Positions 7,727 through 17,566 are shown, numbered from the stretch's first letter. The stretch is 64,000 nucleotides of DNA from Burkholderia aenigmatica (GCF_902499175.1 NZ_CABVQC010000037.1:22654-86653), one strand, 5' to 3'. The notes: a model not told the origin generated them from the letters alone. Translations and numbers: made by a program.

Positions 7727-9655
7727 CTACTTGCCATGAACCGAGCGAAATGTCCGTTGTGGCGTCGTGTTCGGTTGCGTTCGCAATTCAATACTTTTTC
7801 GACATTGCCATGCGAGGTACCACAGGCCGTTTCTGCTCCAGCGGATGGCTTTACGCAACAGCCGCAGGCGGTCGCCTTCTATTTTTTCCAGAGGCCGGGA
7901 CGCTGTACTTGCAAGCTGCCGCACGATTGCCTCCGGCGTGGTGAATAGTCGGAGCGACCAGTCCCAGTAAAGCGGATACCGGAGCAGTACCCCGGCCGTC
8001 AGCATGTCAAGCGTCAGCTCGCGGTCGCGCCACGGTTGCTCGAGCGCATCGTGTGTCAACCCCCAGCCGGAATAGAAAGGAAGTCCATACGTATGGACGC
8101 GCTTTCCGCGAATCAGGGCCTCAAAGCCGGATAGCGACGAGAGCGTATGCACTTCGTCAGCGATCTCGACCAGGGAAATGAGGTCGGAGTCGCGATCGAC
8201 GGCATTGGCGAGCGACGCCGCGTCGATCAGGCCGCGTCGATTGCCCGAGAGGACATCGGGATGCGGCTTATAGACGATGAACGCGTCCGGGCAGCGCTGG
8301 CGTACTTCGTGCAGCAGATCCTCGGCAGTCGCGATGTGCTGCGTGCCAAGGCGGACAGCCGCGTCGTCGGCGACCTGGCCGGGCACCAGCACGATGCGCT
8401 GGTCGCGCGGGGCGCTCCACGTGGGGCGACGACGACCGAGGTTGTATTTGGTGACGCCCAGGTTGGCGATATCGTGACGCAGCTGGCGCGCGCGGGACAG
8501 TTCGGCGTCGGTGAAGTGCGCGGTGTTGAGGATGGCGGTCAGATCGCTCGGACGGGTCGCGTCGAAGTAGATGCCGCGCCGGTCGATGATCTGGCTGCAC
8601 GGCGCAATGTGATCGGAGCCGAGGCCTGTCGAGTGAAAAAATCCGTCTTCGAGTCGGATCATGGGCGTGTCTTTCGGCAGCCCGGTTGCGCTACGTCCGC
8701 CCCATACAACCGCGTGTTCATCCTTGCGCGTTTGCTCCGGCCTGTCGATCCAGCGCAGGGAGGCGCCACCGGCTGTCAGGTATGGCGTGGCGTAGGGGCG
8801 CTTCCACCATTGGAAACGGATGCCGGCGAGGCGAGGGAAGTCGGCGAGGCGCAGTATCGCCGCACGATGAGCTTCGATCGTGGCGAGAAGCGCGTCGAGC
8901 GTGCCTGGATTGCGCGTGACCGGATCGACGTGGCGCGCGAGGCGCAGGAATACGGTGGCGAAGAGGGTATCCAGCGACGCCTGCGTGTTTCTCGCCGGTT
9001 GGGGGACATGGTCGTGAGTCAGGCCCCACCCCGCGTAGTACGGGGTTCCGAACACATGCAACGGAATGCCGTGAAGCAAGGCCTGCAGGCCTTCCCCGGC
9101 GGAAACCGTGTAGACGTGATCGAAGTGTGCGATGGATGCGCAGAGGGATCCGTTTGCGTCGAGTTGCCGAAGCGTCTTTGCCGGCAGGGAAACATGCGAA
9201 GAGAGGTATTCGCCAACGCGTCGGACGCCGTTACGGGCGAGCCAGATTTCCGAGTCGGGATGTTCGCGATGAACGGCGTCGACCATATCGGTGAACTGCC
9301 TGATTCGCCCGGGTTTCGAGCGGCTCAAGCTGTCCGGCAGCGGCTCGTCGATCAGGAGCACTCGCGTGGTACCGGTGCGTTCGAGCAGATCGGGGTGAGC
9401 GCGCGGCGCAAGGTTGGGCGGATCGAACACGCACGCATCGCGGAAGCGCTCCATCAACGCGCGTACATCCTGAGGGGCGTGAAGTGTGCGGCCTTCGGCC
9501 AGAGCGGCGTCGATGCAGGCGATCCAGGCCTGCGGGGTTCGCTCGGCAAGCGGCGCGGCGAACCACGACAAATCGGGACCGGCGCGACGAGGCATGATGC
9601 CGTTCGACCAGAGATGCAGGTGCGAGCTGGCGGGGCCGAACGGTGCGACGCTCAT
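7727..9655 (-). CDS. wcbA: KpsC-like capsule beta-Kdo glycosyltransferase WcbA
   Basis: A KpsC-family protein of 642 residues that extends the poly-Kdo linker on the lipid end of group 2 capsules, in the cytoplasm with the export complex. The C-terminal module is complete: RLEDGFFHSTGLG, YKPHPDV and YGLPFYSGWGLT. The N-terminal module retains FGTPYYAGWGLT, but it lacks an RLEDGF copy and reads EIWLARNGV where the K-x-HPDV motif is expected, so it may be non-catalytic. The start is the ATG at 9653-9655, overlapping the wcbB stop (ATGA). The long frame upstream is inside wcbB. It is co-transcribed with wcbB, away from the export genes. Confidence 0.9.
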   Translation of the reverse strand: MSVAPFGPASSHLHLWSNGIMPRRAGPDLSWFAAPLAERTPQAWIACIDAALAEGRTLHAPQDVRALMERFRDACVFDPPNLAPRAHPDLLERTGTTRVLLIDEPLPDSLSRSKPGRIRQFTDMVDAVHREHPDSEIWLARNGVRRVGEYLSSHVSLPAKTLRQLDANGSLCASIAHFDHVYTVSAGEGLQALLHGIPLHVFGTPYYAGWGLTHDHVPQPARNTQASLDTLFATVFLRLARHVDPVTRNPGTLDALLATIEAHRAAILRLADFPRLAGIRFQWWKRPYATPYLTAGGASLRWIDRPEQTRKDEHAVVWGGRSATGLPKDTPMIRLEDGFFHSTGLGSDHIAPCSQIIDRRGIYFDATRPSDLTAILNTAHFTDAELSRARQLRHDIANLGVTKYNLGRRRPTWSAPRDQRIVLVPGQVADDAAVRLGTQHIATAEDLLHEVRQRCPDAFIVYKPHPDVLSGNRRGLIDAASLANAVDRDSDLISLVEIADEVHTLSSLSGFEALIRGKRVHTYGLPFYSGWGLTHDALEQPWRDRELTLDMLTAGVLLRYPLYWDWSLRLFTTPEAIVRQLASTASRPLEKIEGDRLRLLRKAIRWSRNGLWYLAWQCRKSIELRTQPNTTPQRTFRSVHGK

Positions 9656-10803
9656 TGAGAAAACGTTTCCAGAAATCGATCCACCTGCTCGAAATGCTGG
9701 TGCCACGTCGGTGCCTGGAAGTGAGCGATACGAGCCAGTTGAGCGGTGCGCTCGGCACTGTCGCTTTGCGAATAGGCGCGAATCCGTGCAATCCAGCCGG
9801 GACCGTCGAGCGGGTCCAGATAATCCGGGATGTCGTCCGCGATCTCGTGAAATACGCCGAGATCGCTGGCCAATACCGGAACGCCCAACGTAAGCGCCTC
9901 GACAAGCGGCATGCCGTAACCCTCGACGAACGAAGGGAAGAGCAGCGCACGCGCGTGTTGCAACCAGGCGCGCAGACGTGTGTCGCTGCAACTCGATTCT
10001 TCGATGACGACACTTTTGATCGCATCGCAGCGCTCGAGCATGTCCACGACGTTCTCGCATTCCCAGCCGCGGCGCCCGATGACGACGAGCTTGGGTGCAC
10101 GTTCACCGAGCGTTTCGACGAGGCGGCGCCAAACATGCAGCATGAACCAGTGATTCTTGCGTGGTTCGATCGTACCGAGCATCACGAAGTACGGCTCATC
10201 GAGCGGAGGCGGCGCGTTGTCGCGGGAGGTAATGCCTGGTGCGAGCCGGGCCACGACGCTGGGGGGCAGTGGAAGAGCGGCGCGATTGGCCTCGGTCTCG
10301 AGCGCGCCCAGCGTGTCCTGGGAGTTTGCGATCAGGCCGTCGGCGTGACGTAGTGCAGTATGGATACGTTGGCGATGCGCCGAGTCGATGCCGGGGCGGC
10401 AGTATTCTGCGTGAGTGAGCGGGATCAGGTCATGCACCATGAAGACCGACCGGATATTGCGCTGTCGCATTGCACGGTGGTAGCGGAGGCGCTCCATGCC
10501 ACTGTGACTCGTATGCAACAGAACCGCATCGTCGAATCGCTCGCGGCGCGGCGCCAGGAGGCCACGCATGACGAGCGTTCGAATCGTGGTGCGGGTGGGG
10601 GGCGGACCGAGCAGCAGATCGAAAGCTCGTTCAGAGTCTGCTCGGGAGAGCACTTTCGAATAGCCGAGTTCACTCAAAATCGCGCGGGCACGAGGTCGAT
10701 AATGCTCAACATATGCGAGGCCGACGCGATCGACGCCAGTTGGCAACAAGCCGTCTGCAAGGCGCGACAGCAATCTGGAAATATCAAGACAGATATTCAA
10801 CAC
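9652..10803 (-). CDS. wcbB: GT4-type capsule glycosyltransferase WcbB
   Basis: A 383-residue GT-B fold enzyme of glycosyltransferase family 4. The N-terminal half begins MLNICLDISRLL and includes LLPTGVDRVGLAY. The C-terminal donor-binding half has MLGTIEPRKNHWFMLHVW and SFVEGYGMPLVEAL, where E-x7-E-type residues contact the nucleotide sugar. It would add a sugar to the capsule repeat or linker; donor and linkage cannot be read from sequence. It is the first gene of the leftward wcbBA pair and diverges from wcbC. Confidence 0.9.
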   Translation of the reverse strand: MLNICLDISRLLSRLADGLLPTGVDRVGLAYVEHYRPRARAILSELGYSKVLSRADSERAFDLLLGPPPTRTTIRTLVMRGLLAPRRERFDDAVLLHTSHSGMERLRYHRAMRQRNIRSVFMVHDLIPLTHAEYCRPGIDSAHRQRIHTALRHADGLIANSQDTLGALETEANRAALPLPPSVVARLAPGITSRDNAPPPLDEPYFVMLGTIEPRKNHWFMLHVWRRLVETLGERAPKLVVIGRRGWECENVVDMLERCDAIKSVVIEESSCSDTRLRAWLQHARALLFPSFVEGYGMPLVEALTLGVPVLASDLGVFHEIADDIPDYLDPLDGPGWIARIRAYSQSDSAERTAQLARIAHFQAPTWHQHFEQVDRFLETFSQ

Positions 10804-10957
10804 GGCGGAGTGTAATGTCTTTGTGAGCGACCTGATTGCAGGCCGGGCCGTTCGAATCCCGCCATTCTACGAATTCTGACTAGGAAACGCAAAATTAATC
10901 TACCTCGTGAGACAATCCGGGTCGCTATTTGAATGACGAGAACGGACCTCCAAAAAT
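10804..10957. promoter_or_regulatory. Divergent control region between wcbB and wcbC
   Basis: This 154-bp gap separates the leftward wcbBA pair from the rightward export operon and must hold both promoters. It becomes AT-rich towards wcbC (ACGCAAAATTAATCTACC). I found no JUMPstart/ops element (GGCGGTAG), and individual promoter boxes could not be fixed with confidence. Confidence 0.5.
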
Positions 10958-12130
10958 ATGTCTAGTGTATATCGCAGTGCGTGGGCGACGCTTATTGCCG
11001 GTGGTGTGATAGGACTAAGCGCCTGTTCGAGTATCCCGACTTCGGGGCCGAGCCGCTCGCAGATCAGCGATGCCGGTGCGCAGAATAGTCCTCAGGGAAT
11101 CCAGATCGTTGACTTGACGGAGCAAGTCGCTCGCCGGCTCTACGCTGAACGTAGCAACGCAGATTTTGCGTCGGTATTGGGTGACGATACGTCATTTCAG
11201 CAGCAACTTGGCGTGGGTGACGTCGTTGAGGTGTCGATCTGGGAGGCGCCGCCGGCGACCCTGTTCGGGGGCAGCACGACTGACATGGCCACCGGGAGCG
11301 TGCCAACCGGCGCGCGCGTGACCAAGCTGCCGGTTCAGGTCATCGATGGTGATGGGAACATCAACATACCGTTCGTCGGAGCGGTTAAGGCACGAGGTCG
11401 TTCGCCGAGCGAATTGCAGGCCTATATCGCCGGTCGTCTGAAACCGATTGCGCACGACCCTCAAGTTCTGGTTCAACTGGCTCGCAACGAAACATCCTAT
11501 GTCACGGTTGTGGGGGATGTGGTCAGCAGTACCCGTATGCAGCTCAGCGCGCGACGGGAGCGGGTCCTTGATGCGCTTGCATCTGCGGGCGGTGCCAAGC
11601 AACCTGTCGACAAGGTGTTGATCCAGGTCACGCGCGGTCAGGCGGTGGCGTCGGAGCCCTTGCAGTCGATCATCCGCAATCCCCGCCAGAACGTGCATCT
11701 CCGGGCCGGGGATGTCGTGACTGCGCTCTACGAGCCTTACAGTCTCACGGCCTTTGGGGCAACCGGCAAGAACGCGGAAATCAACTTTGAGGGTCAGGGC
11801 ATAACCCTGGCGCAGGCGATGGCGCGGGCGGGAGGCTTGCAAGATTCTCGTGCCGACGTCCAGGGTGTATTCGTTTTCCGGCTGGAGGATCAGCGGGCGC
11901 TCAACTGGCCGACCGAGCCGGTTCGGACGACTGTTGACGGAAAGGTTCCTGTCATTTATCGCGTTAACTTGAAGGATCCGAATTCCTTCTTTGTGGCGCA
12001 AAGCTTCATGATGAACAACAAGGATCTTCTCTACGTCTCGAATGCACCGATCACGGAGCTTCAAAAAGTGCTGAATCTGGTGTTCTCTGTCGCGTATCCG
12101 ATTGTGTCCGGCGTTCAGACGTTCAAGTAA
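10958..12130 (+). CDS. wcbC: Outer-membrane capsule export lipoprotein (Wza/KpsD/CtrA family) WcbC
   Basis: A 390-residue polysaccharide export (OPX) protein, the length of meningococcal CtrA. The lipoprotein signal ends in LSAC with the acylated Cys at about residue 23. The Poly_export domain follows (VGDVVEVSIWE to VQVIDGDGNINIPFVGAVKARG) and then SLBB-type segments (YVTVVGDVV; LTAFGATGKNAEINFEGQGITLAQAMARAGG). It forms the outer-membrane channel that receives polymer from the WcbD-Wzm-Wzt complex. It is the first gene of the export operon, 73 bp before wcbD, and base composition starts to fall here. Confidence 0.94.
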   Translation: MSSVYRSAWATLIAGGVIGLSACSSIPTSGPSRSQISDAGAQNSPQGIQIVDLTEQVARRLYAERSNADFASVLGDDTSFQQQLGVGDVVEVSIWEAPPATLFGGSTTDMATGSVPTGARVTKLPVQVIDGDGNINIPFVGAVKARGRSPSELQAYIAGRLKPIAHDPQVLVQLARNETSYVTVVGDVVSSTRMQLSARRERVLDALASAGGAKQPVDKVLIQVTRGQAVASEPLQSIIRNPRQNVHLRAGDVVTALYEPYSLTAFGATGKNAEINFEGQGITLAQAMARAGGLQDSRADVQGVFVFRLEDQRALNWPTEPVRTTVDGKVPVIYRVNLKDPNSFFVAQSFMMNNKDLLYVSNAPITELQKVLNLVFSVAYPIVSGVQTFK

Positions 12131-12203
12131 GCAGGTGTGGTAGGTTGCCGGAAATTGGCTGAAAAGCAGAAAATATTTATCAAAGATCTATCGCGGACTG
12201 TTT

Positions 12204-13310
12204 ATGAATTTTTTGCGGCGTATTAATCGGTTGTTTCTCTTTACGGTCGTGATCCCTACTGGAATTTCATTGGTATATTTCGGTCTGATTGCCAGTGACG
12301 AATACACGTCCGTAAGCAGTTTTCTCATTCGCAGCCCGGCAACCTCTAATTCACCGACGTTGGGCGGGTTGCTGAAAGGTGTCGGGGGCTTCTCCCGATC
12401 GGCGGATGATTCGTATACCGTGCAGAATTACATCCTGTCTCGCGACGCGATGATGCTGTTGAACAAGGAGCAGAACATCAAGTCGGCGTTCCAGCACGGC
12501 CCGATCGATCCCTTCAATCGCTTTGCCGGCTTCAGCTGGAGCGATAGCCTCGAAGAGTTTTATCGCTACTACACGGAGAAAATTGTTGACGTACAGGTTG
12601 ACGCAACCGCTTCAATCGTTACGCTCAACACACACGCCTTCGATGCGAAACTCGCGTGGAACATAAACAAGCGCCTGCTGGATTTGAGCGAGCAAGTCGT
12701 CAATCAAATGAATGAGCGCGCCCGCCTCGACCTGATCAGCTCGGCTCAACGAGATGTCGACATTGCCAAAGAAAATGATCGTGTCGCAGCGCTTGCACTG
12801 GCGAAATATCGAAATACGGCTGGAGTGATCGATCCGGAACGTCAGTCTTCGATTCCGTTGCAGCAAGTCGGCAAGTTGCAAGATCAATTGATCACGACGC
12901 GTGTACAAATTGCCGAAATGGAGCGGTTGTCGCCTGCAAACCCTGGGCTTCCCAATTTGCGGGAACGAGCGATTCTGCTGCAAAAGGCCATCGATCAGGT
13001 CAGTCAGCATGTCGCCAGTGAGTCTGGAAATTCCCTCGCGAGCAAGGCTGCGGAATTTCAACGACTGACATTGGAAAAAGAGTTTGCTGATAAAATCCTC
13101 GCCAGCGCCATCAGTTCGTTGGAGCAGGCCAGAACTGAAGCCGAGAGAAAGCAACTCTATCTGGAGCGAATTGCGGCCCCCAGTCTGCCGGATTATGCGA
13201 TGTCCCCGCGCCGTGGCCGCAATATTCTTGCGACCTTCTTGCTTGGGCTAGTGTTTTGGGGCGTGTTGACCATCGTGATTGGTGGGGTAAAAGAGCATTA
13301 TGACCGCTAA
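12204..13310 (+). CDS. wcbD: Capsule export inner-membrane/periplasmic adaptor (KpsE/CtrB family) WcbD
   Basis: A 368-residue polysaccharide co-polymerase-type protein. Hydrophobic segments sit at both ends (residues about 10-30, and a C-terminal one in LATFLLGLVFWGVLTIVIGG), flanking a long alpha-helical periplasmic region with repeated coiled-coil-like stretches. It bridges the Wzm/Wzt ABC transporter and the WcbC outer-membrane channel. The ATG at 12204 gives a positively charged N-terminus before the first helix. Its end overlaps the wzm start by 11 bases, showing translational coupling. Confidence 0.93.
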   Translation: MNFLRRINRLFLFTVVIPTGISLVYFGLIASDEYTSVSSFLIRSPATSNSPTLGGLLKGVGGFSRSADDSYTVQNYILSRDAMMLLNKEQNIKSAFQHGPIDPFNRFAGFSWSDSLEEFYRYYTEKIVDVQVDATASIVTLNTHAFDAKLAWNINKRLLDLSEQVVNQMNERARLDLISSAQRDVDIAKENDRVAALALAKYRNTAGVIDPERQSSIPLQQVGKLQDQLITTRVQIAEMERLSPANPGLPNLRERAILLQKAIDQVSQHVASESGNSLASKAAEFQRLTLEKEFADKILASAISSLEQARTEAERKQLYLERIAAPSLPDYAMSPRRGRNILATFLLGLVFWGVLTIVIGGVKEHYDR

Positions 13311-14094
13311 TTCCCGTTCGCCTGCATTTCTGACCCAATTACGCATTCAGTGCCGGGTAATTTGGGCGCTGGTCATGCGTGAAATGATCACTCGTTTCGG
13401 GCGGGAGGGGATTGGTGTATTGTGGATGATGGCCGAGCCGGCGATGTTTGTCGTCGGCGTCATGTTGATTTTTAGCCACACCGAGAAGATGACGGGGTAC
13501 TCGGTTGCCGAGTATCTTGCGGTTAGCTATCCAACAATATTGTTTTGGCGAAATACCGCGGCCCGATTATTGAAGGCCATTGAATACAATCGGGCGTTGC
13601 TGCATCACAATCCTATCCGGCCGATGGATATTCTCTACGCGCGCATCATTCTGGAGTTTGCGGGCGCGACGGCATCGTTTCTTGTTTTGTATGCGGTGCT
13701 GGTCGTAATAGGGATTTGCCATCTTCCGGCGGATTTGCTGGCGATGCTGGTCGGGTATTTTCTGGTAATGTGGTTTTCATTTTGCTTTGTGATAACCATG
13801 GCGGCGCTGTCGGAGCTGAGTGAAAGTGTCGAAAGAGTGTCCCACGTAATCTTGTATTTGATGTTGCCGTTTACCGGGGTTTTCGTGCCGACATATCTTC
13901 TGCCGCCTCACATCGGCGAGATGATGATTTATTTTCCGCTGGTTGACGCGGTTGAATATTTCCATCACGGATATTATGGGGCACGGATGCCTACGATGTA
14001 TAACCTCGAATATACGTGTTTCGTATTGTCAATTTTTACGCTATTCGCTTTGTCGATAGCTCATGTTGCCATCCGGCGCGTGCAGTTGCACTAG
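13300..14094 (+). CDS. wzm: Capsule ABC transporter permease (KpsM/CtrC family)
   Basis: A 264-residue ABC-2 type permease with six hydrophobic segments. The cytoplasmic N-terminus runs into LVMREMITRFGREGIGVLWMM, a hallmark of the KpsM family. It forms the membrane pore that moves completed capsule chains across the inner membrane, powered by the adjacent ATPase. It overlaps wcbD and is followed 9 bp later by wzt. It corresponds to wzm2 of the B. pseudomallei capsule locus. Confidence 0.94.
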   Translation: MTANSRSPAFLTQLRIQCRVIWALVMREMITRFGREGIGVLWMMAEPAMFVVGVMLIFSHTEKMTGYSVAEYLAVSYPTILFWRNTAARLLKAIEYNRALLHHNPIRPMDILYARIILEFAGATASFLVLYAVLVVIGICHLPADLLAMLVGYFLVMWFSFCFVITMAALSELSESVERVSHVILYLMLPFTGVFVPTYLLPPHIGEMMIYFPLVDAVEYFHHGYYGARMPTMYNLEYTCFVLSIFTLFALSIAHVAIRRVQLH

Positions 14095-14103
14095 GAGTGC
14101 TCC

Positions 14104-14757
14104 ATGATCGAATTGCGGAACGTCTATAAACGTTATCCTATACATCATGGGAGGGCGGAGCGCGAAGTGCTGAAAGGTATCAATTTTCGCGTTCAGTCCG
14201 GAGAAAAATGGGGGATCCTTGGTCGCAATGGCGCCGGCAAGTCAACGCTAATCCGAATCATCAGCGGATCGGACCGGCCGCATTCGGGTGAGATCGTCAA
14301 GACCATGTCCGTTTCATGGCCTTTAGCTTTCGGCGGGACATTCCAGGGAAGTCTGACGGGGAAGGACAACATACGTCTGATTTCGCGTGTCTACAATGTA
14401 GATTACCGAAAAACCCTCAATATGGTTGAGGATTTTGCCGAGCTTGGCGGATATCTCAACGAGCCGGTCAAGTCATATTCGTCCGGTATGGCTTCCCGTT
14501 TGGCATTTGCTATTTCAATGTCGATTGAGTTCGATTGCTTCCTGATTGACGAGGGCATGTCTGTCGGCGATCATCGATTCCATCAGAAATGTAATGTCGA
14601 ATTATTTGAAAAGCGTGCCGATAGAGCCATGATCATCGTCGCGCACCAAACCGATCTAATTCGCAACCATTGTGACCATGCCGCAGTACTGAATAAGGGC
14701 GTACTCGAGGTTTGCGATACGGTTGATGAAGCAATTAAAATTTACGAATCGCTCTAA
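14104..14757 (+). CDS. wzt: Capsule ABC transporter ATPase (KpsT/CtrD family)
   Basis: A 217-residue nucleotide-binding protein with Walker A GRNGAGKST at residues 40-48, the ABC signature around SYSSGMASRLAFA, Walker B CFLIDEG and the switch His in IIVAHQ. The short length, without the C-terminal carbohydrate-binding domain of O-antigen Wzt proteins, marks it as a KpsT-type group 2 capsule ATPase. An AGGAG ribosome binding site precedes the ATG. It is the last of the four coupled export genes; sequence specific to this locus begins after it. Confidence 0.95.
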   Translation: MIELRNVYKRYPIHHGRAEREVLKGINFRVQSGEKWGILGRNGAGKSTLIRIISGSDRPHSGEIVKTMSVSWPLAFGGTFQGSLTGKDNIRLISRVYNVDYRKTLNMVEDFAELGGYLNEPVKSYSSGMASRLAFAISMSIEFDCFLIDEGMSVGDHRFHQKCNVELFEKRADRAMIIVAHQTDLIRNHCDHAAVLNKGVLEVCDTVDEAIKIYESL

Positions 14758-14777
14758 TTTCTCAACAGGGGATTTTG

Positions 14778-17483
14778 ATGGCTGGCAGTTACATTTATCC
14801 GCCGATTCCGCACGTGGCGGCAAAGAAGGCACGACACGCATTGATCATCATGCCGTTTTTCGGCCCGGATGCTGCAAGCCTTATTTTTAGTGAATTCTCT
14901 CGCGCATTGTATGATTTGGGCTACATTGTGCACGCGCTTACGTATAACGACGCGAGCTATCGGCCAGGTAACCACTATTGGCATCATGTCTATTGCCTGA
15001 AAGCCCAGTCCGTCGAGCTTTGGAAAAGGCCGGCCGACGCCACGGCAGATTATTCGAACGGTATCGACGATTGGGCCGGTGAGGAACTGCCATCGTTTGT
15101 CGAGCAGCTCGATGCTGAGTTCGATTTTGATATTTGCGTCGTTAACTATATTTTTCTGTCTCGTGCATTTCTGGGGCTGAAAGAGAAGACTAAAAAAATT
15201 CTCTGTACTCACGACGTTTTCACTAATAGAAACAAAAAGCTCTCGGATCGGGGTGTAACTAATCTCGATTTCTCGGTTACCCGTGAGTCGGAAGCTGTAG
15301 CCTTGAATCGCGCCGACTATGTCGTTGCGCTGCAGCCTGAAGAAGCAGACTTTTTCAGTGAACTCGTGCAAGAGGGAAAGAAGGTTGATACCGTCTATTA
15401 CCTGCCGCCGAAGCGCTACCTGGACCTGCGTCCAATCGACAAAAAACTGGTGGTCGGTTATATCGGGTCCAGCCACGCGCCTAACGTTGTCGCGGTACTG
15501 GATCTGATCTCAAAAATCGATTTTTCGCTGCCAATTAAATTTAAGATTGCGGGATCGATTTGCGCCGCGTTAAAAAACGAAACTCTGCCGCCGGAAGTCG
15601 AAATTGTCGGTCGAGTGGATAATCTTGTGGATTTTTATCGGGATTGCAACGTATTTGTCAATCCTGACACCTTGATTTCCGGGATCAAAATCAAATGCAT
15701 TGAAGCATTTTCGTTTGGCGTCCCGTTTATCTGCACGAAACATGCAAGTACCGGCGTTCCGGTTTCCGCTCCTTATCATCAGGCTGATTCTATCAAGAGC
15801 GTTGCTACGTTCATTGAAGACCTGGCGGTGAACAACGGTCAGCTCGAAAGTATGTGGCAAGAAAGTCGCGCTGTCTTTGACAATTTGTCGAAAAAACTTT
15901 CCTTTGGAAAGTATGTCGAGCAAATTGCCGATGTGCGACCTTTGATCTCGGTGGTGATGCCGACTTTCAAGGTCGAGAAATATTTCGAGCAATGCATTTC
16001 GAGTGTTACCAATCAGACTCTTAGAAATATCGAAATTATCCCGGTCGACGACGGAAGTCCTGATCGTTGCGGTGAAATCATGGATAGGTTTGCGTCGGAA
16101 GATTTCCGGGTTAAGCCAATTCATCAACCAAATCGGGGATATGGTGCGGCTGTAAATGCGGGCTTGATGCAGGCGCGTGGCGAATACATCGCGATTGTCG
16201 AAACCGACGATTGGGTTGAGCCGGATATGCTCGAGACTCTTTACGAGAAGGCAAAGGAATCCGACGCCAATATCGTGAAAGGGAGTTTCGCAAAGCATCA
16301 CGATGGTAAGCCGCCTGCGCCTCATAATTTCCGGCACGTCGTTCGACCTGGCGAAAATTCGGTGAAGCCGGTCGAGTCACTTGAATTGATGATCTATGAG
16401 TCGTCGATCTGGTCGGCCATCTACAAAAAGAGCTTTCTGGATGAGCATCAGATAAAGATGCTTGAGACCAGTGGCGCGGCATTCCAGGATGTGGTCTGGA
16501 AGTTCGTTACCTACGCCAGTGCTGACGAAGTGATCTTGGTTGATCGTCCTTTCTACAACTATCGCGTGTTTGCTGCTGGATCGTCGAGCGCGGCTAACGG
16601 AAAGGAAAAAGCGCATTTTGTAAATTACGGAAAAATCAAGGATGAACTCCTGCGGATGGGGTTGTTCGAGAAATTTTCGAATTTCTACTACATTCACCAA
16701 TTCTTCGATTTCGTCTTTCATTCGAACCGATTGAAGGGTGAGGCGCTTCTTAGTTTTTACGCGAGCGCCAAGGCAATGATTGATGAGGCTGTTTCGAATG
16801 GGTGCAATCCAGATGGGCTGAGTCTTCATCCGGATTTGAATGACTATTATCAGAAATTCGTGTTGCCGATCATTCGCGTAATTACGAGTCCCTCGCTTTC
16901 TGAAATCCTGGCTGCGGTTACTGCGAACGAATCAAAGCCAAAGGGTACCGAGATTGCGATGCCCGAGATGGCGCCTGTTGAAAATAAGGTGACGTCGCCG
17001 GCTACTCCGTCATTAAGCGTGAAGTTCACCGAGTTTCTTAACCTCGATCCACATTTCTTCACGGAAATCGAGTACCTGTCCGGTAGGCGGGAACTTATCC
17101 CGGTGGTGAAGTCGGCATACGACGAAAGTGATTTGCAAAATCTGTTGAAGCTTCACGACGCTGATTTTATCCACGCCGTCTATTGGGTACTTCTGCGCAG
17201 AGCAGCCGATCCTGATGGGTTGAGGCATTACACGGATCTCTTGCGCGCAGGGATTGCCAAGGCAGATATTCTTGAGAGGCTGCGTATTTCGGGTGAGGCG
17301 AAAGGGAATAAAATACCATTTGAGGCATTGGATGCCTATCTTCGGAAAGGCAAGATATTCCGTACGCCTCTCATGCGGCTGCTTATCAGTATTCTTCCGA
17401 TTCGGAACGAATTTGTCGGAAAGGTTCAATCCAGGGTTACGGAAAATTCACTTTATCTGATCAACAAGAAATTGTATTCATAA
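14778..17483 (+). CDS. Three-domain capsule glycosyltransferase (GT-B + GT2 + DUF4214-like)
   Basis: A 901-residue protein. Residues about 20-370 form a GT-B/GT4-like domain (donor-side region around SHAPNVVAVLDLISKI and FVNPDTLISGIKIKCIEAFS). From residue 388 a GT2 domain begins (PLISVVMPTFKVEKYFEQCI, VDDGSPD, and ETDDW as the metal-binding acidic motif). Near residue 796 a short DUF4214-like segment occurs (AVYWVLLRRAADPDG). It probably makes two consecutive linkages of the capsule repeat. The ATG at 14778 is preferred to the adjacent TTG at 14775 because of the AGGGGA upstream. It follows wzt by 20 bp and may share its transcript; base composition is clearly AT-richer than the flanks. Confidence 0.85.
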   Translation: MAGSYIYPPIPHVAAKKARHALIIMPFFGPDAASLIFSEFSRALYDLGYIVHALTYNDASYRPGNHYWHHVYCLKAQSVELWKRPADATADYSNGIDDWAGEELPSFVEQLDAEFDFDICVVNYIFLSRAFLGLKEKTKKILCTHDVFTNRNKKLSDRGVTNLDFSVTRESEAVALNRADYVVALQPEEADFFSELVQEGKKVDTVYYLPPKRYLDLRPIDKKLVVGYIGSSHAPNVVAVLDLISKIDFSLPIKFKIAGSICAALKNETLPPEVEIVGRVDNLVDFYRDCNVFVNPDTLISGIKIKCIEAFSFGVPFICTKHASTGVPVSAPYHQADSIKSVATFIEDLAVNNGQLESMWQESRAVFDNLSKKLSFGKYVEQIADVRPLISVVMPTFKVEKYFEQCISSVTNQTLRNIEIIPVDDGSPDRCGEIMDRFASEDFRVKPIHQPNRGYGAAVNAGLMQARGEYIAIVETDDWVEPDMLETLYEKAKESDANIVKGSFAKHHDGKPPAPHNFRHVVRPGENSVKPVESLELMIYESSIWSAIYKKSFLDEHQIKMLETSGAAFQDVVWKFVTYASADEVILVDRPFYNYRVFAAGSSSAANGKEKAHFVNYGKIKDELLRMGLFEKFSNFYYIHQFFDFVFHSNRLKGEALLSFYASAKAMIDEAVSNGCNPDGLSLHPDLNDYYQKFVLPIIRVITSPSLSEILAAVTANESKPKGTEIAMPEMAPVENKVTSPATPSLSVKFTEFLNLDPHFFTEIEYLSGRRELIPVVKSAYDESDLQNLLKLHDADFIHAVYWVLLRRAADPDGLRHYTDLLRAGIAKADILERLRISGEAKGNKIPFEALDAYLRKGKIFRTPLMRLLISILPIRNEFVGKVQSRVTENSLYLINKKLYS

Positions 17484-17566
17484 TTTTTGCGTTTCCAGCC
17501 TCGATAGAGGCTGGGTGAAATGTTTGAGTCATTTGAATATTATTTCAGAATATTGAGGTTGTTGAC

